Source of the DNA: Nocardioidaceae bacterium
Lineage (GTDB): Bacteria > Actinomycetota > Actinomycetes > Propionibacteriales > Nocardioidaceae
Length of the DNA: 5,491 nt
NCBI GenBank assembly: GCA_013696065.1
Contig: JACCZJ010000066.1
Location: 1 to 5,491, forward strand
Direction of reading: 5' to 3'
Shown: in pieces, positions 1 to 4,814 of the stretch
Position numbering within the stretch: the first letter of the stretch is position 1
How the letters are laid out: the number at the start of each line of letters is the position of its first letter
The notes under the pieces: generated by a model
Database searches by the model: none
The model's input: only the letters and a program-made list of their open reading frames with translations
What the model was told of the DNA's origin: nothing
Program-made: the position numbers and the translations under genes

Positions 1-434
1 ACACAAAGCGTGCCCAAGTTGTAGCCGTCGTGAGTGGTGAGCGGGATGCCGACGTAGAAGCGCAATCCGAAGTCGCCCGCGACCAGGGGATGGGCTAACG
101 TTCGCGGGTCTACCGAAGCGTCCTCCACGACCCAGGGCCCATACTGAAGGACCGCGGAGGCGCACAGTCCGGGCTCGCGGTCGATTTGATCCACGTCAAC
201 GCCATGGTGTGACTTGAACCAAATCCGGTCCGCATCGACGATGCTGACGATCGCGATCGGGACGTCTAGCAAGCGGGCGGCGAGCGCTGTGATCCGCCCG
301 AAGGCATCGTCGGGCGGCGTGTCGAGGACGTCGTATCGTCGAACTGCGGCAAGCCGCAGTTGCTCCTGCGCAGCCTGTGCGCCTGTCGCCAGGCCGGCGG
401 CCGCGCCGTTAGTCGTGTTGGTTGCCTGTTCCAC
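1..434 (-). CDS. GAF-domain sensor protein, N-terminal part (runs off the left edge)
   Basis: Reading the minus strand from 434 gives an open frame of 144 codons up to the window edge. After a low-complexity Ala/Thr/Asn/Gly-rich leader (residues 1-25) comes RRYDVLDTPPDDAF (32-45) and then a GAF domain: PIAIVSIVDADRIWFKS (59-75), CASAV (91-95), VVEDASVDPR (102-111) and FYVGIPL (126-132). This is the well-known sensory GAF layout found in front of histidine kinases, PP2C/SpoIIE phosphatases and GGDEF modules; the output domain lies outside the window. The start is well fixed: an in-frame TGA lies six codons upstream, the only start codon after it is GTG at 434, and GGGGGA precedes it as a tight Shine-Dalgarno. 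The ligand is unknown. An RsbW-like ATPase about 4 kb away makes a phosphatase output tempting, but nothing visible supports it. Confidence 0.85.
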   Translation of the reverse strand, partial: MEQATNTTNGAAAGLATGAQAAQEQLRLAAVRRYDVLDTPPDDAFGRITALAARLLDVPIAIVSIVDADRIWFKSHHGVDVDQIDREPGLCASAVLQYGPWVVEDASVDPRTLAHPLVAGDFGLRFYVGIPLTTHDGYNLGTLC

Positions 435-657
435 AAGTCCCCCGTCGCCTCACCGTTTGGTACGCCGGACGGCACACGCAATGGCGGTTCGGGACTCGTC
501 ACGAACCCACCGAGGCAAGCGCCCTCGCCAGCCTATTTTCGCATGGGGCACCTCGCGTAATGGACAAATGACATAAAGTAGCAAGCAACAGGCGTCCCCT
601 TCGGGCGGCAACCTCCGCTGCCCGAAGGTTGGCGGCAAGTCGCCCACGAGGCTCGGG
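435..657. other. Intergenic region between the MarR gene and the GAF gene
   Basis: No convincing gene is seen here; open frames in it lack ribosome binding sites and family resemblance. It holds the hairpin at 598-628 and, at about 558-590, a patch clearly richer in A/T than its surroundings. On the minus strand that patch contains TTGCTT and TACTTT-like boxes but no well-spaced pair, so it is only a possible promoter area for the GAF gene, which would then have a leader of roughly 120 nt. Confidence 0.5.
598..628 (-). terminator. Hairpin terminator candidate after the MarR gene
   Basis: CCTTCGGGC (598-606) and GCCCGAAGG (620-628) form a perfect 9-bp GC-rich stem around a 13-nt loop. It lies 30 nt beyond the stop codon of the minus-strand MarR gene. 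No T-run follows on the minus strand, which is common for terminator hairpins in actinobacteria, so the hairpin is certain as a structure and its role is inferred. Confidence 0.55.
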
Positions 658-1107
658 CTAAGCGGTAGAGGACCGGCGGAGGCGGTCGAGCATCTGATCG
701 AAGGTCGCCAGCTCGTCGCGGGTGAAGTCGGCGAACACGTCTTCCAAACTCTTCGCATGCACCTCTGCCGCAGCCTCGAGCTTTGCTAACCCTGCTGACG
801 TGAGGGTGGCAAACGACACGCGTCGGTCGGTCGGGCATGGCCGTCTCTCGACATACCCCGCGGATTGCATGCGGTCGATCAAGCGGGTGACCCCACCAGT
901 GGTGAGAGTGATCTGCTCAGCAAGCTCGCCCATGGTCATCCGAGTGTCCTCGGAGCGGCGCAGCCGGAGCATCACCTCGAACCAACTGTGGGGGATGCCG
1001 CAGTCCCGTTCCAGGATCTGACCCAAAGGCCGTTCGAGGACGTTGTAGGCCTCTACCAGGCGGCCGAAAGTCGAGATCAGGGCGTCGTGCGTGGTCGTCG
1101 TGGTCAT
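658..1107 (-). CDS. MarR-family transcriptional regulator
   Basis: A 149-residue protein of the usual MarR length. The winged helix-turn-helix is plain: MTMGELAEQITLTTGGVTRLIDRM (about 57-80, split by the turn), then GYVERRPCP and the wing with the hallmark TDRRVSFATLT (93-103). Flanking helices (8-35 and 106-146) form the dimer interface. MarR proteins bind palindromic DNA as dimers and usually repress a divergent operon until a phenolic, quinone or oxidant is sensed. The gene is divergent from the reductase at 1207, and a strong palindrome lies between them, so it is the likely repressor of that operon and perhaps of itself. Cys36 and Cys91 are the only cysteines; Cys91 sits in the common RPCP turn before the wing, and Cys36 lies near the usual effector pocket. 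A thiol-sensing role is possible but unproven. No Shine-Dalgarno precedes the ATG, matching a leaderless transcript. Confidence 0.93.
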   Translation of the reverse strand: MTTTTTHDALISTFGRLVEAYNVLERPLGQILERDCGIPHSWFEVMLRLRRSEDTRMTMGELAEQITLTTGGVTRLIDRMQSAGYVERRPCPTDRRVSFATLTSAGLAKLEAAAEVHAKSLEDVFADFTRDELATFDQMLDRLRRSSTA

Positions 1108-1144
1108 AGCGAGACATCTTACCCGTCAGATGTTGCGCGCTCAG
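1108..1144 (-). promoter_or_regulatory. Predicted leaderless promoter of the MarR gene
   Basis: On the minus strand TAAGAT (1121-1116) is a good -10 box. It ends 8 nt before the ATG at 1107, which puts the transcript start at or within a base or two of the start codon. The -35 at 1144-1139 (CTGAGC, 17-nt spacer) is weak. ACATCT (1114-1119) and AGATGT (1128-1133) form a 6-bp inverted repeat that covers the -10, a possible second, minor binding site. Confidence 0.45.
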
Positions 1145-1161
1145 AGAGGACGGCGTATTGT
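1133..1161 (+). promoter_or_regulatory. Predicted promoter of the reductase-VOC operon
   Basis: TTGCGC (1133-1138) and TATTGT (1156-1161) are separated by exactly 17 nt. Transcription would start near 1168, inside the palindrome at 1164-1190, which fits repression by a protein bound there. The leader would be about 39 nt and contains the ribosome binding site AAAGGG (1193-1198), 8 nt before the ATG. Confidence 0.5.
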
Positions 1162-1163
1162 GA

Positions 1164-1190
1164 CTGACACGTCAATAGTTGACGAGTCAG
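1164..1190. promoter_or_regulatory. Palindromic operator, probable MarR-family binding site
   Basis: CTGACACGTCAA (1164-1175) and TTGACGAGTCAG (1179-1190) are inverted copies with a single mismatched pair, separated by TAG. The inner part, CGTCAA-TAG-TTGACG, is perfect. Size and symmetry suit a MarR dimer. It covers the predicted +1 of the rightward operon and lies upstream of the leftward MarR promoter, as expected for an autorepressing divergent regulator. Binding by this MarR protein is inferred from position. Confidence 0.75.
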
Positions 1191-1206
1191 AGAAAGGGAT
1201 AGTTGG

Positions 1207-1845
1207 ATGCGAATCGCTATCATCGGGGCGGGCAACGTCGGGGCAGCCCTAGCGCAAGCCAGTATCAAAGCAGGTCATGAGGTCACGATTAGTGCTGCCG
1301 GCGCCGAGCACGCCGAGGCCGTCGCAAAGCAGTCCGGCGCCACCGCCGCGGCATCCAACATCGAGGCCGTGCAGGCTGGGGACGCGATCGTGCTCGCCGT
1401 GCCACATGCAGCGACCTCCGCCATTGCCGACGAGCTGGCCTACGCCCTGTCCGGCAAGATCGTCATCGACGCCACGAATCCGCTCAACGAAACCTTCACC
1501 GGCCTCGTCACCGAAGGTGGCGTCTCCGCAGCCGAAAGCCTGCAGGAGCGGTTGCCGGACGCAAACGTCGTCAAGGCATTCAACACGATCGTCGCTGGGC
1601 GGCACTCCACCCCGACGCAGGACGGCGAGTCACTCGACGCATTCATAGCCGGCGATGATGACGAGGCCAAGAGCAAGGTAGCCGACTTCGCCTCATCGCT
1701 TGGGTATCGGGTGATCGATGCGGGGAGCCTGCGGATGGCCCGATCACTGGAAGAGATGGCTTTCCTCAACATCACCCTCAATGCCAGCAACGGTTGGCCG
1801 TGGCAGAGCGCTTGGAAGCTTGTCGGCCCCACCCAGGCGGTCTGA
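1207..1845 (+). CDS. F420/NADP-type oxidoreductase (NADPH-dependent F420 reductase family)
   Basis: A 212-residue protein with an N-terminal Rossmann fold: MRIAIIGAGNVGAALA carries GAGNVG at 7-12, followed by the strand-end motifs AIVLAVPH (60-67), IVIDATNPL (85-93) and NVVKAFNT (120-127). These are typical of the family of small reductases annotated as NADPH-dependent F420 reductase or NAD(P)-binding proteins (Pfam F420_oxidored fold), which transfer hydride between NAD(P)H and a flavin-like cofactor or small substrate. The C-terminal half ends EEMAFLNITLNASNGWPWQSAWKLVGP, also usual for the group. The real substrate cannot be read from sequence; F420 use is not shown. The ATG has AAAGGG eight bases upstream. 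It is the first gene of the operon controlled from 1133-1190, and the VOC gene follows after 6 bp, so the two are surely cotranscribed. By analogy with mhqNOD it would fill the reductase position, though MhqN is a nitroreductase of another fold. Confidence 0.88.
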   Translation: MRIAIIGAGNVGAALAQASIKAGHEVTISAAGAEHAEAVAKQSGATAAASNIEAVQAGDAIVLAVPHAATSAIADELAYALSGKIVIDATNPLNETFTGLVTEGGVSAAESLQERLPDANVVKAFNTIVAGRHSTPTQDGESLDAFIAGDDDEAKSKVADFASSLGYRVIDAGSLRMARSLEEMAFLNITLNASNGWPWQSAWKLVGPTQAV

Positions 1846-1851
1846 GGCAAC

Positions 1852-2364
1852 ATGGCGATCTCCGCTGTGCGTCTCAACCACGCCGTGCTCTTCGTGGCCG
1901 ACCTAGATCGTGCCGAGCACTTTTACACCGACGCATTCGGGATGGTGGTGATGGCGCGCGAACCTCGCGCCAACGCCGCCTTCCTGCGGTTGCCGCGCTC
2001 GGGCAACCACCACGACCTCGGCCTGTTCGGGGTGGGCCCGGGCGCCGCCCCGAAGCGCCGCGGCTCCATTGGTCTCTACCATCTCGCCTGGCAGGTCGAC
2101 ACGATCGAGGAGCTGGTCGAGGCGCGCCAGACCCTGGTCGAGCGGGGGGCCTACACCGGTGAGTCCAGCCACGGTGCCACCAAGAGCGTCTACGGGGTAG
2201 ACCCCGATGGCAACGAGTTCGAGGTGATGTGGATGCTGCCGCGCGCTGACTGGGGTGAGTACGAGACGGCTGCAACGGTCGACGTGCTGGATCTCGACGC
2301 CGAGGTCAGCCGCTGGTCCGGGGTGCCGACGGCCGGCAAGGTGGTCGAGGCGGCACGGGAATAG
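1852..2364 (+). CDS. VOC-family protein (glyoxalase / extradiol dioxygenase-like)
   Basis: A 170-residue vicinal-oxygen-chelate protein with two beta-alpha-beta-beta-beta modules. VRLNHAVLFVADLDRAEHFYTDAFGM (6-31, split at LDR) opens module one and GLYHLAWQVDTIEELVEA (74-91) module two; VYGVDPDGNEFEVMW (113-127) is the family signature near the end. The expected metal ligands are present: His10, His77 and Glu124, so it is probably an active Fe/Mn-type enzyme such as a catechol-2,3-dioxygenase-like or ring-cleaving hydroquinone dioxygenase, not a metal-free binding protein. A tail of about 40 residues extends beyond the core. GAGG overlaps the TGA of the upstream reductase and gives the ribosome binding site, so translation is likely coupled. 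Its stop codon lies in ATAG, where the broken hydrolase gene probably once began at an overlapping ATG. Glyoxalase or fosfomycin/bleomycin resistance activity is less likely in this context. Confidence 0.9.
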   Translation: MAISAVRLNHAVLFVADLDRAEHFYTDAFGMVVMAREPRANAAFLRLPRSGNHHDLGLFGVGPGAAPKRRGSIGLYHLAWQVDTIEELVEARQTLVERGAYTGESSHGATKSVYGVDPDGNEFEVMWMLPRADWGEYETAATVDVLDLDAEVSRWSGVPTAGKVVEAARE

Positions 2365-2811
2365 GGGCGGGCCGAAGGACATCCCCAGCACTCACAGTCG
2401 TCCAGGCCGGTTCCAGAGATCCCGACGCGCCGCTCGTCGTCCTGCTGCACGGCCCGATCGGCCGGTCGTCCTGGTGGGCTACAGCGGCGGAGCCGCATTC
2501 GCCGGTGGTTGATTCTTTCCGATCCGGCCCGCTTTGCCGGAGCAGCGGTCCTCTATGGCACGTTGCCTTTTGACGCGGGCGTGCCGTCACACCAGCCCGA
2601 CTCGCTGGGCTACCTGTTTTCGTAGCACAAGGCGAACGGGACACGGTGATCCCGCGGGAGCTCCTTGACCGGACCTGGGGAATACCTACTCGGCGCCTCG
2701 GGAGCGCCTGCTCTGGCGCGCCGCGATCCCGGTGGGCACGCCATCTCCTTGGCTGCGCTCGCCGGCCTGGTCGGAGTCAGCCACGCGTACGCCGTCGGAA
2801 CCCTTCCGTAA
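2361..2811 (+). pseudogene. Decayed alpha/beta-hydrolase (phospholipase/carboxylesterase type)
   Basis: Pieces of one hydrolase can be read in order by switching frame. First piece: 2361-2453, giving ALTVVQAGSRDPDAPLVV then LLHG. Second: 2453-2506, RPVVLVGYSGGAAFAG with the nucleophile motif GYSGG. Third: 2509-2612, LILSDPARFAGAAVLYGTLP and on to LGY. Fourth: 2613-2678, PVFVAQGERDTVIPRELLDR, with the Asp region. Fifth: 2680-2811, EYLLGASGAPALARRDPGGHAISLAAL, with the His, ending at TAA. Lesions: the first codon position overlapping the VOC stop reads ATA rather than ATG; about 80 residues are missing between HG and RPVVL, with a frame change; frame changes occur near 2507 and 2612; and TGGGGAA near 2676-2682 has one G too many. 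Ser, Asp and His segments all survive in pieces. Intact relatives are roughly 200-220 residues. No functional product is expected. It was the third gene of the reductase-VOC operon, in the position of MhqD in Bacillus. Confidence 0.85.
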
Positions 2812-2882
2812 TCGCGATGTCGGGTCGTGCGCTTGTCTTTGTGAACTCTCCCGGGTTCAGTAGAGGTCGTCAAGGACGCTCA

Positions 2883-2902
2883 GCTGTCGGAGCGCCGACG
2901 GC
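2883..2902 (+). terminator. Hairpin, possible operon terminator
   Basis: GCTGTCGG (2883-2890) and CCGACGGC (2895-2902) pair over 8 bp with one G-T wobble around the tetraloop AGCG. It lies 71 nt after the end of the hydrolase pseudogene and just before the TTGACA box at 2908. No T-run follows. It may end the reductase-VOC transcript before the monooxygenase promoter. Confidence 0.4.
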
Positions 2903-2907
2903 CGCCC

Positions 2908-2937
2908 TTGACAATTACGCCTGAGACAGTGGCTGAT
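2908..2937 (+). promoter_or_regulatory. Candidate promoter of the ABM monooxygenase gene
   Basis: A consensus TTGACA (2908-2913) stands before GCTGAT (2932-2937) at 18-nt spacing; the -10 matches only three of six positions. Transcription would begin about 15 nt before the start codon. The ribosome binding site AAGGAAG (2949-2955) precedes the ATG at 2960. The -35 is convincing and the -10 is not. Confidence 0.4.
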
Positions 2938-2959
2938 CACCGAAAGCAAAGGAAGCGAT

Positions 2960-3256
2960 ATGAGCGTCAACCGAGGTTTGCTCGCACTCTTGGAAGCCAA
3001 GCCCGGCAAGGGGGACGAGCTTGCTGCGTTCCTTGAGCAGGGCCGTGCACTGGCCGAGGAGGAGTCCGGCACCGTCACCTGGTACGCCTTCAAGATCGGC
3101 GATTCGACGTACGGGATCTTTGACACCTTCAACGACGAGGAAGGCCGCCAGGCGCACCTGAATGGCCGCATTCCGGAGGCTTTGGGCCAAGTGGCGTCTG
3201 ACCTGCTGGCGGCGGAACCCGACATCCGGCCGGTCGAGATCCTCGCCGCGAAGTGA
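2960..3256 (+). CDS. ABM-fold monooxygenase, YgiN-like (antibiotic biosynthesis monooxygenase family)
   Basis: A 98-residue protein of the length usual for single ferredoxin-like ABM domains. The pattern is characteristic: LLALLEAKPGKGDELAAFLE (7-26), EESGTVTWYAFKIGDSTYGIFDTF (34-57, split at the central strand), then DEEGRQAHLNGRI (59-71) with the conserved His66 after the E/A helix, and LLAAEPDIRPVEILA at the end. Members act as cofactor-free dimers that oxidise quinols or polyketide phenols (YgiN is a quinol monooxygenase), though many are uncharacterised. AAGGAAG six bases before the ATG fixes the start. It sits in the same direction as the reductase-VOC operon, about 600 bp on, and probably has its own promoter. 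A quinol-directed role matches the proposed theme of the cluster, but the substrate is unknown. Confidence 0.87.
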   Translation: MSVNRGLLALLEAKPGKGDELAAFLEQGRALAEEESGTVTWYAFKIGDSTYGIFDTFNDEEGRQAHLNGRIPEALGQVASDLLAAEPDIRPVEILAAK

Positions 3257-3307
3257 CCCGAGGCGCCGATTCCGCCAGACCTAGCGCAGACAGTAAGTCC
3301 TACTGGG
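3257..3307. other. Convergent junction between the ABM gene and the ClpN gene
   Basis: The two genes end facing each other 51 bp apart. Only weak foldbacks are present, such as CAGTA (3291-3295) with TACTG (3301-3305), and the distant TGACCC/GGGTCA pair at 3254 and 3305 that includes both stop codons. No clear terminator is seen. Confidence 0.4.
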
Positions 3308-3895
3308 TCAGCTCGCTTGTCGGTGGCGGTTGAGGATCGCCGTACGTAACCGTGCTGGAGACGAACCGGTCGCGAACAACAACTGAGGAGCGATCCCATC
3401 GGTCATCGTGGTCAAGGCGAGGGCGATATGTTCCATGCCGATGTGACGATGGCCGAGCGCGACCGCTTCGCCTAGTGAGGTTTGCAGGCACTTCGCCGCG
3501 CGAGGAGTGAAGGGGATATGGCCATAGCGGGGTGTCGCGTCACAAGCGGCTCGACGCCCCCACCACCGACGCCGGGGTCTGAGTGTCGGTGCCAAGGCGC
3601 GAGGGCCGAAGTTGGCTTCGACCTTCTCTCGTACGGCGTCGAGGTCGATCCCGATGGCGGCCAACGCCTCACGATCCAGCGCAGCGTCCGGCGTGCCGAT
3701 CAACTGCTGTACGGCCGCCTCGAGGGCGGCCGGGGTTGCCCCGAGGCCATGGAGCACGGTAGCGATTTGGCCCTCGATCGAGGCCAACGCAAGGAGGAGA
3801 TGCTCGCAACCGATATAGTCGTGACCGAGTCGACGCGCGTGCGCCTGCGCCTCGACCACCACCTCCCGAGCGTCCGTCGTGAACCGTTCGAACAT
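3308..3895 (-). CDS. Stand-alone double Clp N-terminal domain protein
   Basis: A 195-residue protein built from two Clp N (ClpR-type) repeats and nothing else. Repeat one covers about 1-70: MFERFTTDAREVVVEAQ, then ARRLGHDYIGCEHLLLALA (20-38). Repeat two covers about 128-190: PFTPRAAKCLQTSLGEA, then ALGHRHIGMEHIALALT (146-162). The linker has a basic, Trp-containing stretch, RPRRRWWGRR (106-115). In ClpA/ClpC this domain receives substrates and adaptors; here the AAA+ ATPase modules, Walker motifs and ClpP loop are all absent, so it cannot unfold proteins itself. It may act as a sensor, adaptor or decoy for a Clp machine. The start at 3895 is preferred because GGGGAGGG precedes it by four bases and it overlaps the TGA of the HTH gene by one base (TGATG). 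Upstream in-frame codons to about 4201 lie over the HTH gene and are not coding. Confidence 0.88.
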   Translation of the reverse strand: MFERFTTDAREVVVEAQAHARRLGHDYIGCEHLLLALASIEGQIATVLHGLGATPAALEAAVQQLIGTPDAALDREALAAIGIDLDAVREKVEANFGPRALAPTLRPRRRWWGRRAACDATPRYGHIPFTPRAAKCLQTSLGEAVALGHRHIGMEHIALALTTMTDGIAPQLLFATGSSPARLRTAILNRHRQAS

Positions 3896-4116
3896 CAATC
3901 CCTCCCCATCCGTCGGCCATGTTTTCGGTGCACCGTTTGCTTGGTGACACCTAGTCGGTTCGCGATCTCCTGCCAGGACAAGCCAGATGCGCGGGCATTG
4001 CGGACTTGGAGAGCTTCGAGGTGTTCGCACAGCGCCCGCAGTGATGCCACCGCCCGCAGGCCCACGTCCGGGTTGTTGCTGGCTGCTCGCTCGGTGAGCT
4101 CTACCGGTTGGGTCAT
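3895..4116 (-). CDS. Small helix-turn-helix protein (sigma-70 region 4-like)
   Basis: A 73-residue protein, 81 if a GTG at 4140 were used. Residues 20-44 form an amphipathic helix, ALCEHLEALQVRNARAS, and 46-66 form an HTH, LSWQEIANRLGVTKQTVHRKH, close to region 4 of sigma factors and to homeodomain-like resolvase folds. The very short C-terminal tail, GRRMGRD, is basic. Genes of this kind commonly precede stand-alone Clp-N genes in actinobacteria, and here the two overlap by one base, so they are cotranscribed and translationally coupled. ATG at 4116 is chosen because a predicted -10 box ends 7 nt before it, giving a leaderless mRNA; no Shine-Dalgarno is present, and the GTG at 4140 and ATG at 4128 lie inside the promoter palindrome. 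It probably binds the two palindromes at its own promoter. Whether the ClpN partner modulates it is inference. Confidence 0.82.
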   Translation of the reverse strand: MTQPVELTERAASNNPDVGLRAVASLRALCEHLEALQVRNARASGLSWQEIANRLGVTKQTVHRKHGRRMGRD

Positions 4117-4140
4117 GTGCGTCAGCATAAGCTGACGCAC
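4117..4140. promoter_or_regulatory. Palindromic operator B, over the -10 of the HTH-ClpN promoter
   Basis: GTGCGTCAGC (4117-4126) and GCTGACGCAC (4131-4140) are perfect 10-bp inverted arms around ATAA. The core GTCAGCATAAGCTGAC closely matches operator A 28 bp away (centre to centre). It contains the -10 box and ends one base before the HTH start codon. Confidence 0.75.
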
Positions 4141-4153
4141 GCCGCGCTGTCAA
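4124..4153 (-). promoter_or_regulatory. Leaderless promoter of the HTH-ClpN operon
   Basis: On the minus strand a consensus TTGACA (4153-4148) is followed after 18 nt by TATGCT (4129-4124), and 7 nt later by the ATG at 4116. The transcript would start on or next to the A of the start codon. Each box is embedded in one of the two palindromes, so a bound protein would block polymerase at both. Confidence 0.7.
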
Positions 4154-4167
4154 CATATGCTGACAGC
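4146..4167. promoter_or_regulatory. Palindromic operator A, over the -35 of the HTH-ClpN promoter
   Basis: GCTGTCAACAT (4146-4156) and ATGCTGACAGC (4157-4167) form an 11-bp inverted repeat with no spacer and a single mismatched pair (4153/4160). The core TGTCAACATATGCTGACA resembles operator B. The left arm contains the -35 box of the minus-strand promoter. Confidence 0.75.
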
Positions 4168-4358
4168 CGCAGCTCGGAGTAACCCGGGGTATGGCTAACA
4201 CCCATCACGGGTGGATAAGCGCTGACAGTCACCATCCAAGTGCTATGCGCTACGCTGGGCGTCTGGGTATTGTCGCTTTGAGCAGAGTTGCCCGCCGCCG
4301 AGCGCAGCAATCGAGGGCCCGTGCCGCCAGGGGTGCTCGTGAATCGGGTGGAGGTCGA
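4168..4358. other. Divergent intergenic region before the ATP-binding protein gene
   Basis: This must carry the promoter of the rightward anti-sigma/glycosyltransferase operon, but no clean one stands out. CTGACA (4222-4227) with TATGCG (4244-4249, 16-nt spacing) or TACGCT (4251-4256) is the best candidate. GCTGACAG at 4221-4228 repeats the right arm of operator A exactly and follows ATAAGC as in operator B, so a degenerate third site is possible. The open frame here continues upstream of 4359 but has no ribosome binding site and no family resemblance. Confidence 0.3.
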
Positions 4359-4814
4359 ATGCTCGACGAATCGTGGGTGGGCGACCAGGCCGTCCAAGAT
4401 TTCCACCGTGCCGACCAGCTCGACATCTCGGCAGATCTGGCTCTGTTGGGCGAGGTGCGCGCCTGGGTGCGCCAGCGCGCGGAGCCAGGGGAGTTCATCG
4501 CCCGCGACCTCGACGACATAGAGCTCGCCGTGACCGAAGCGGTCTCGAACGTCATCCGACACGCCTACGGCGGGGTCGCTGAACACCAGGTCAGCATCCG
4601 CGCCGATCTTCACCGTTCGCACTTCGTCGTCACCATCTTCGACGAGGGGCCGCCCTTTCGGGGGACTGCCTCGTCCCCAGTCCTCGACTCGCACGAGGGT
4701 GGCCGTGGGCTGGAGATCATCTCTGCGGTGATGGACGAGGCATCGTGGACTCGGCTGGCCGACGGCCGCAACGAGCTGCGTCTCGTGCGGAAACGTCCCG
4801 AAGTGCAAACGTGA
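4359..4814 (+). CDS. RsbW/SpoIIAB-like ATP-binding protein (anti-sigma-factor serine kinase family)
   Basis: A 151-residue single GHKL ATPase domain, the normal size for RsbW-type proteins. The N box is ELAVTEAVSNVIRHAYGG (55-72) with Glu60 and Asn64; the G1 box is FDEGPPF (94-100), the DxGxP form typical of this family; the G2 box is GGRGLEII (114-121). Such proteins bind a sigma factor and phosphorylate a STAS anti-anti-sigma protein, or serve as regulators in wider partner switching. No sigma, STAS or SpoIIE gene is visible nearby, so its partners are unknown. The start is ATG 4359, with GGAGG five bases upstream; an in-frame ATG at 4191 is rejected for lack of a ribosome site and for the non-conserved extension. 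Its stop overlaps the glycosyltransferase start in GTGA, so the two are translationally coupled, an uncommon pairing. Confidence 0.87.
   Translation: MLDESWVGDQAVQDFHRADQLDISADLALLGEVRAWVRQRAEPGEFIARDLDDIELAVTEAVSNVIRHAYGGVAEHQVSIRADLHRSHFVVTIFDEGPPFRGTASSPVLDSHEGGRGLEIISAVMDEASWTRLADGRNELRLVRKRPEVQT

Noticed and set aside
214..576. Rightward open frame across the GAF gene
   Set aside because: It is antisense to a well-recognised GAF domain, is Ser/Arg/Ala-rich and has no ribosome binding site.
2842..2859. TGAAC/GTTCA hairpin as a terminator
   Set aside because: Only five base pairs with an eight-base loop and no T-run; the nearby hairpin at 2883-2902 is stronger.
2306..2873. Several leftward open frames across the hydrolase remnant
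   Set aside because: They lack ribosome sites and family features, while the plus strand shows clear hydrolase segments in order.
2867..2880. CGTCAAGGACG as a second MarR operator before the monooxygenase
   Set aside because: Only a four-base dyad remains and its spacing differs from the main operator (CGTCAA-TAG-TTGACG), so the similarity is probably chance.
3896..4201. In-frame N-terminal extension of the Clp-N protein starting at 4201
   Set aside because: It overlaps the whole HTH gene and its promoter, its residues look like shadow coding, and a strong ribosome site directly precedes the internal ATG at 3895 that begins the recognised domain.
4261..4272. GGGTAT as a SigB-type -10 for the anti-sigma operon
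   Set aside because: No GTTT-like -35 is found at the expected 13-17 nt upstream.
4191..4358. In-frame N-terminal extension of the RsbW-like protein
   Set aside because: No ribosome binding site at 4191, Arg/Ala-rich non-domain sequence, and a good GGAGG stands before ATG 4359, which gives the usual family length.
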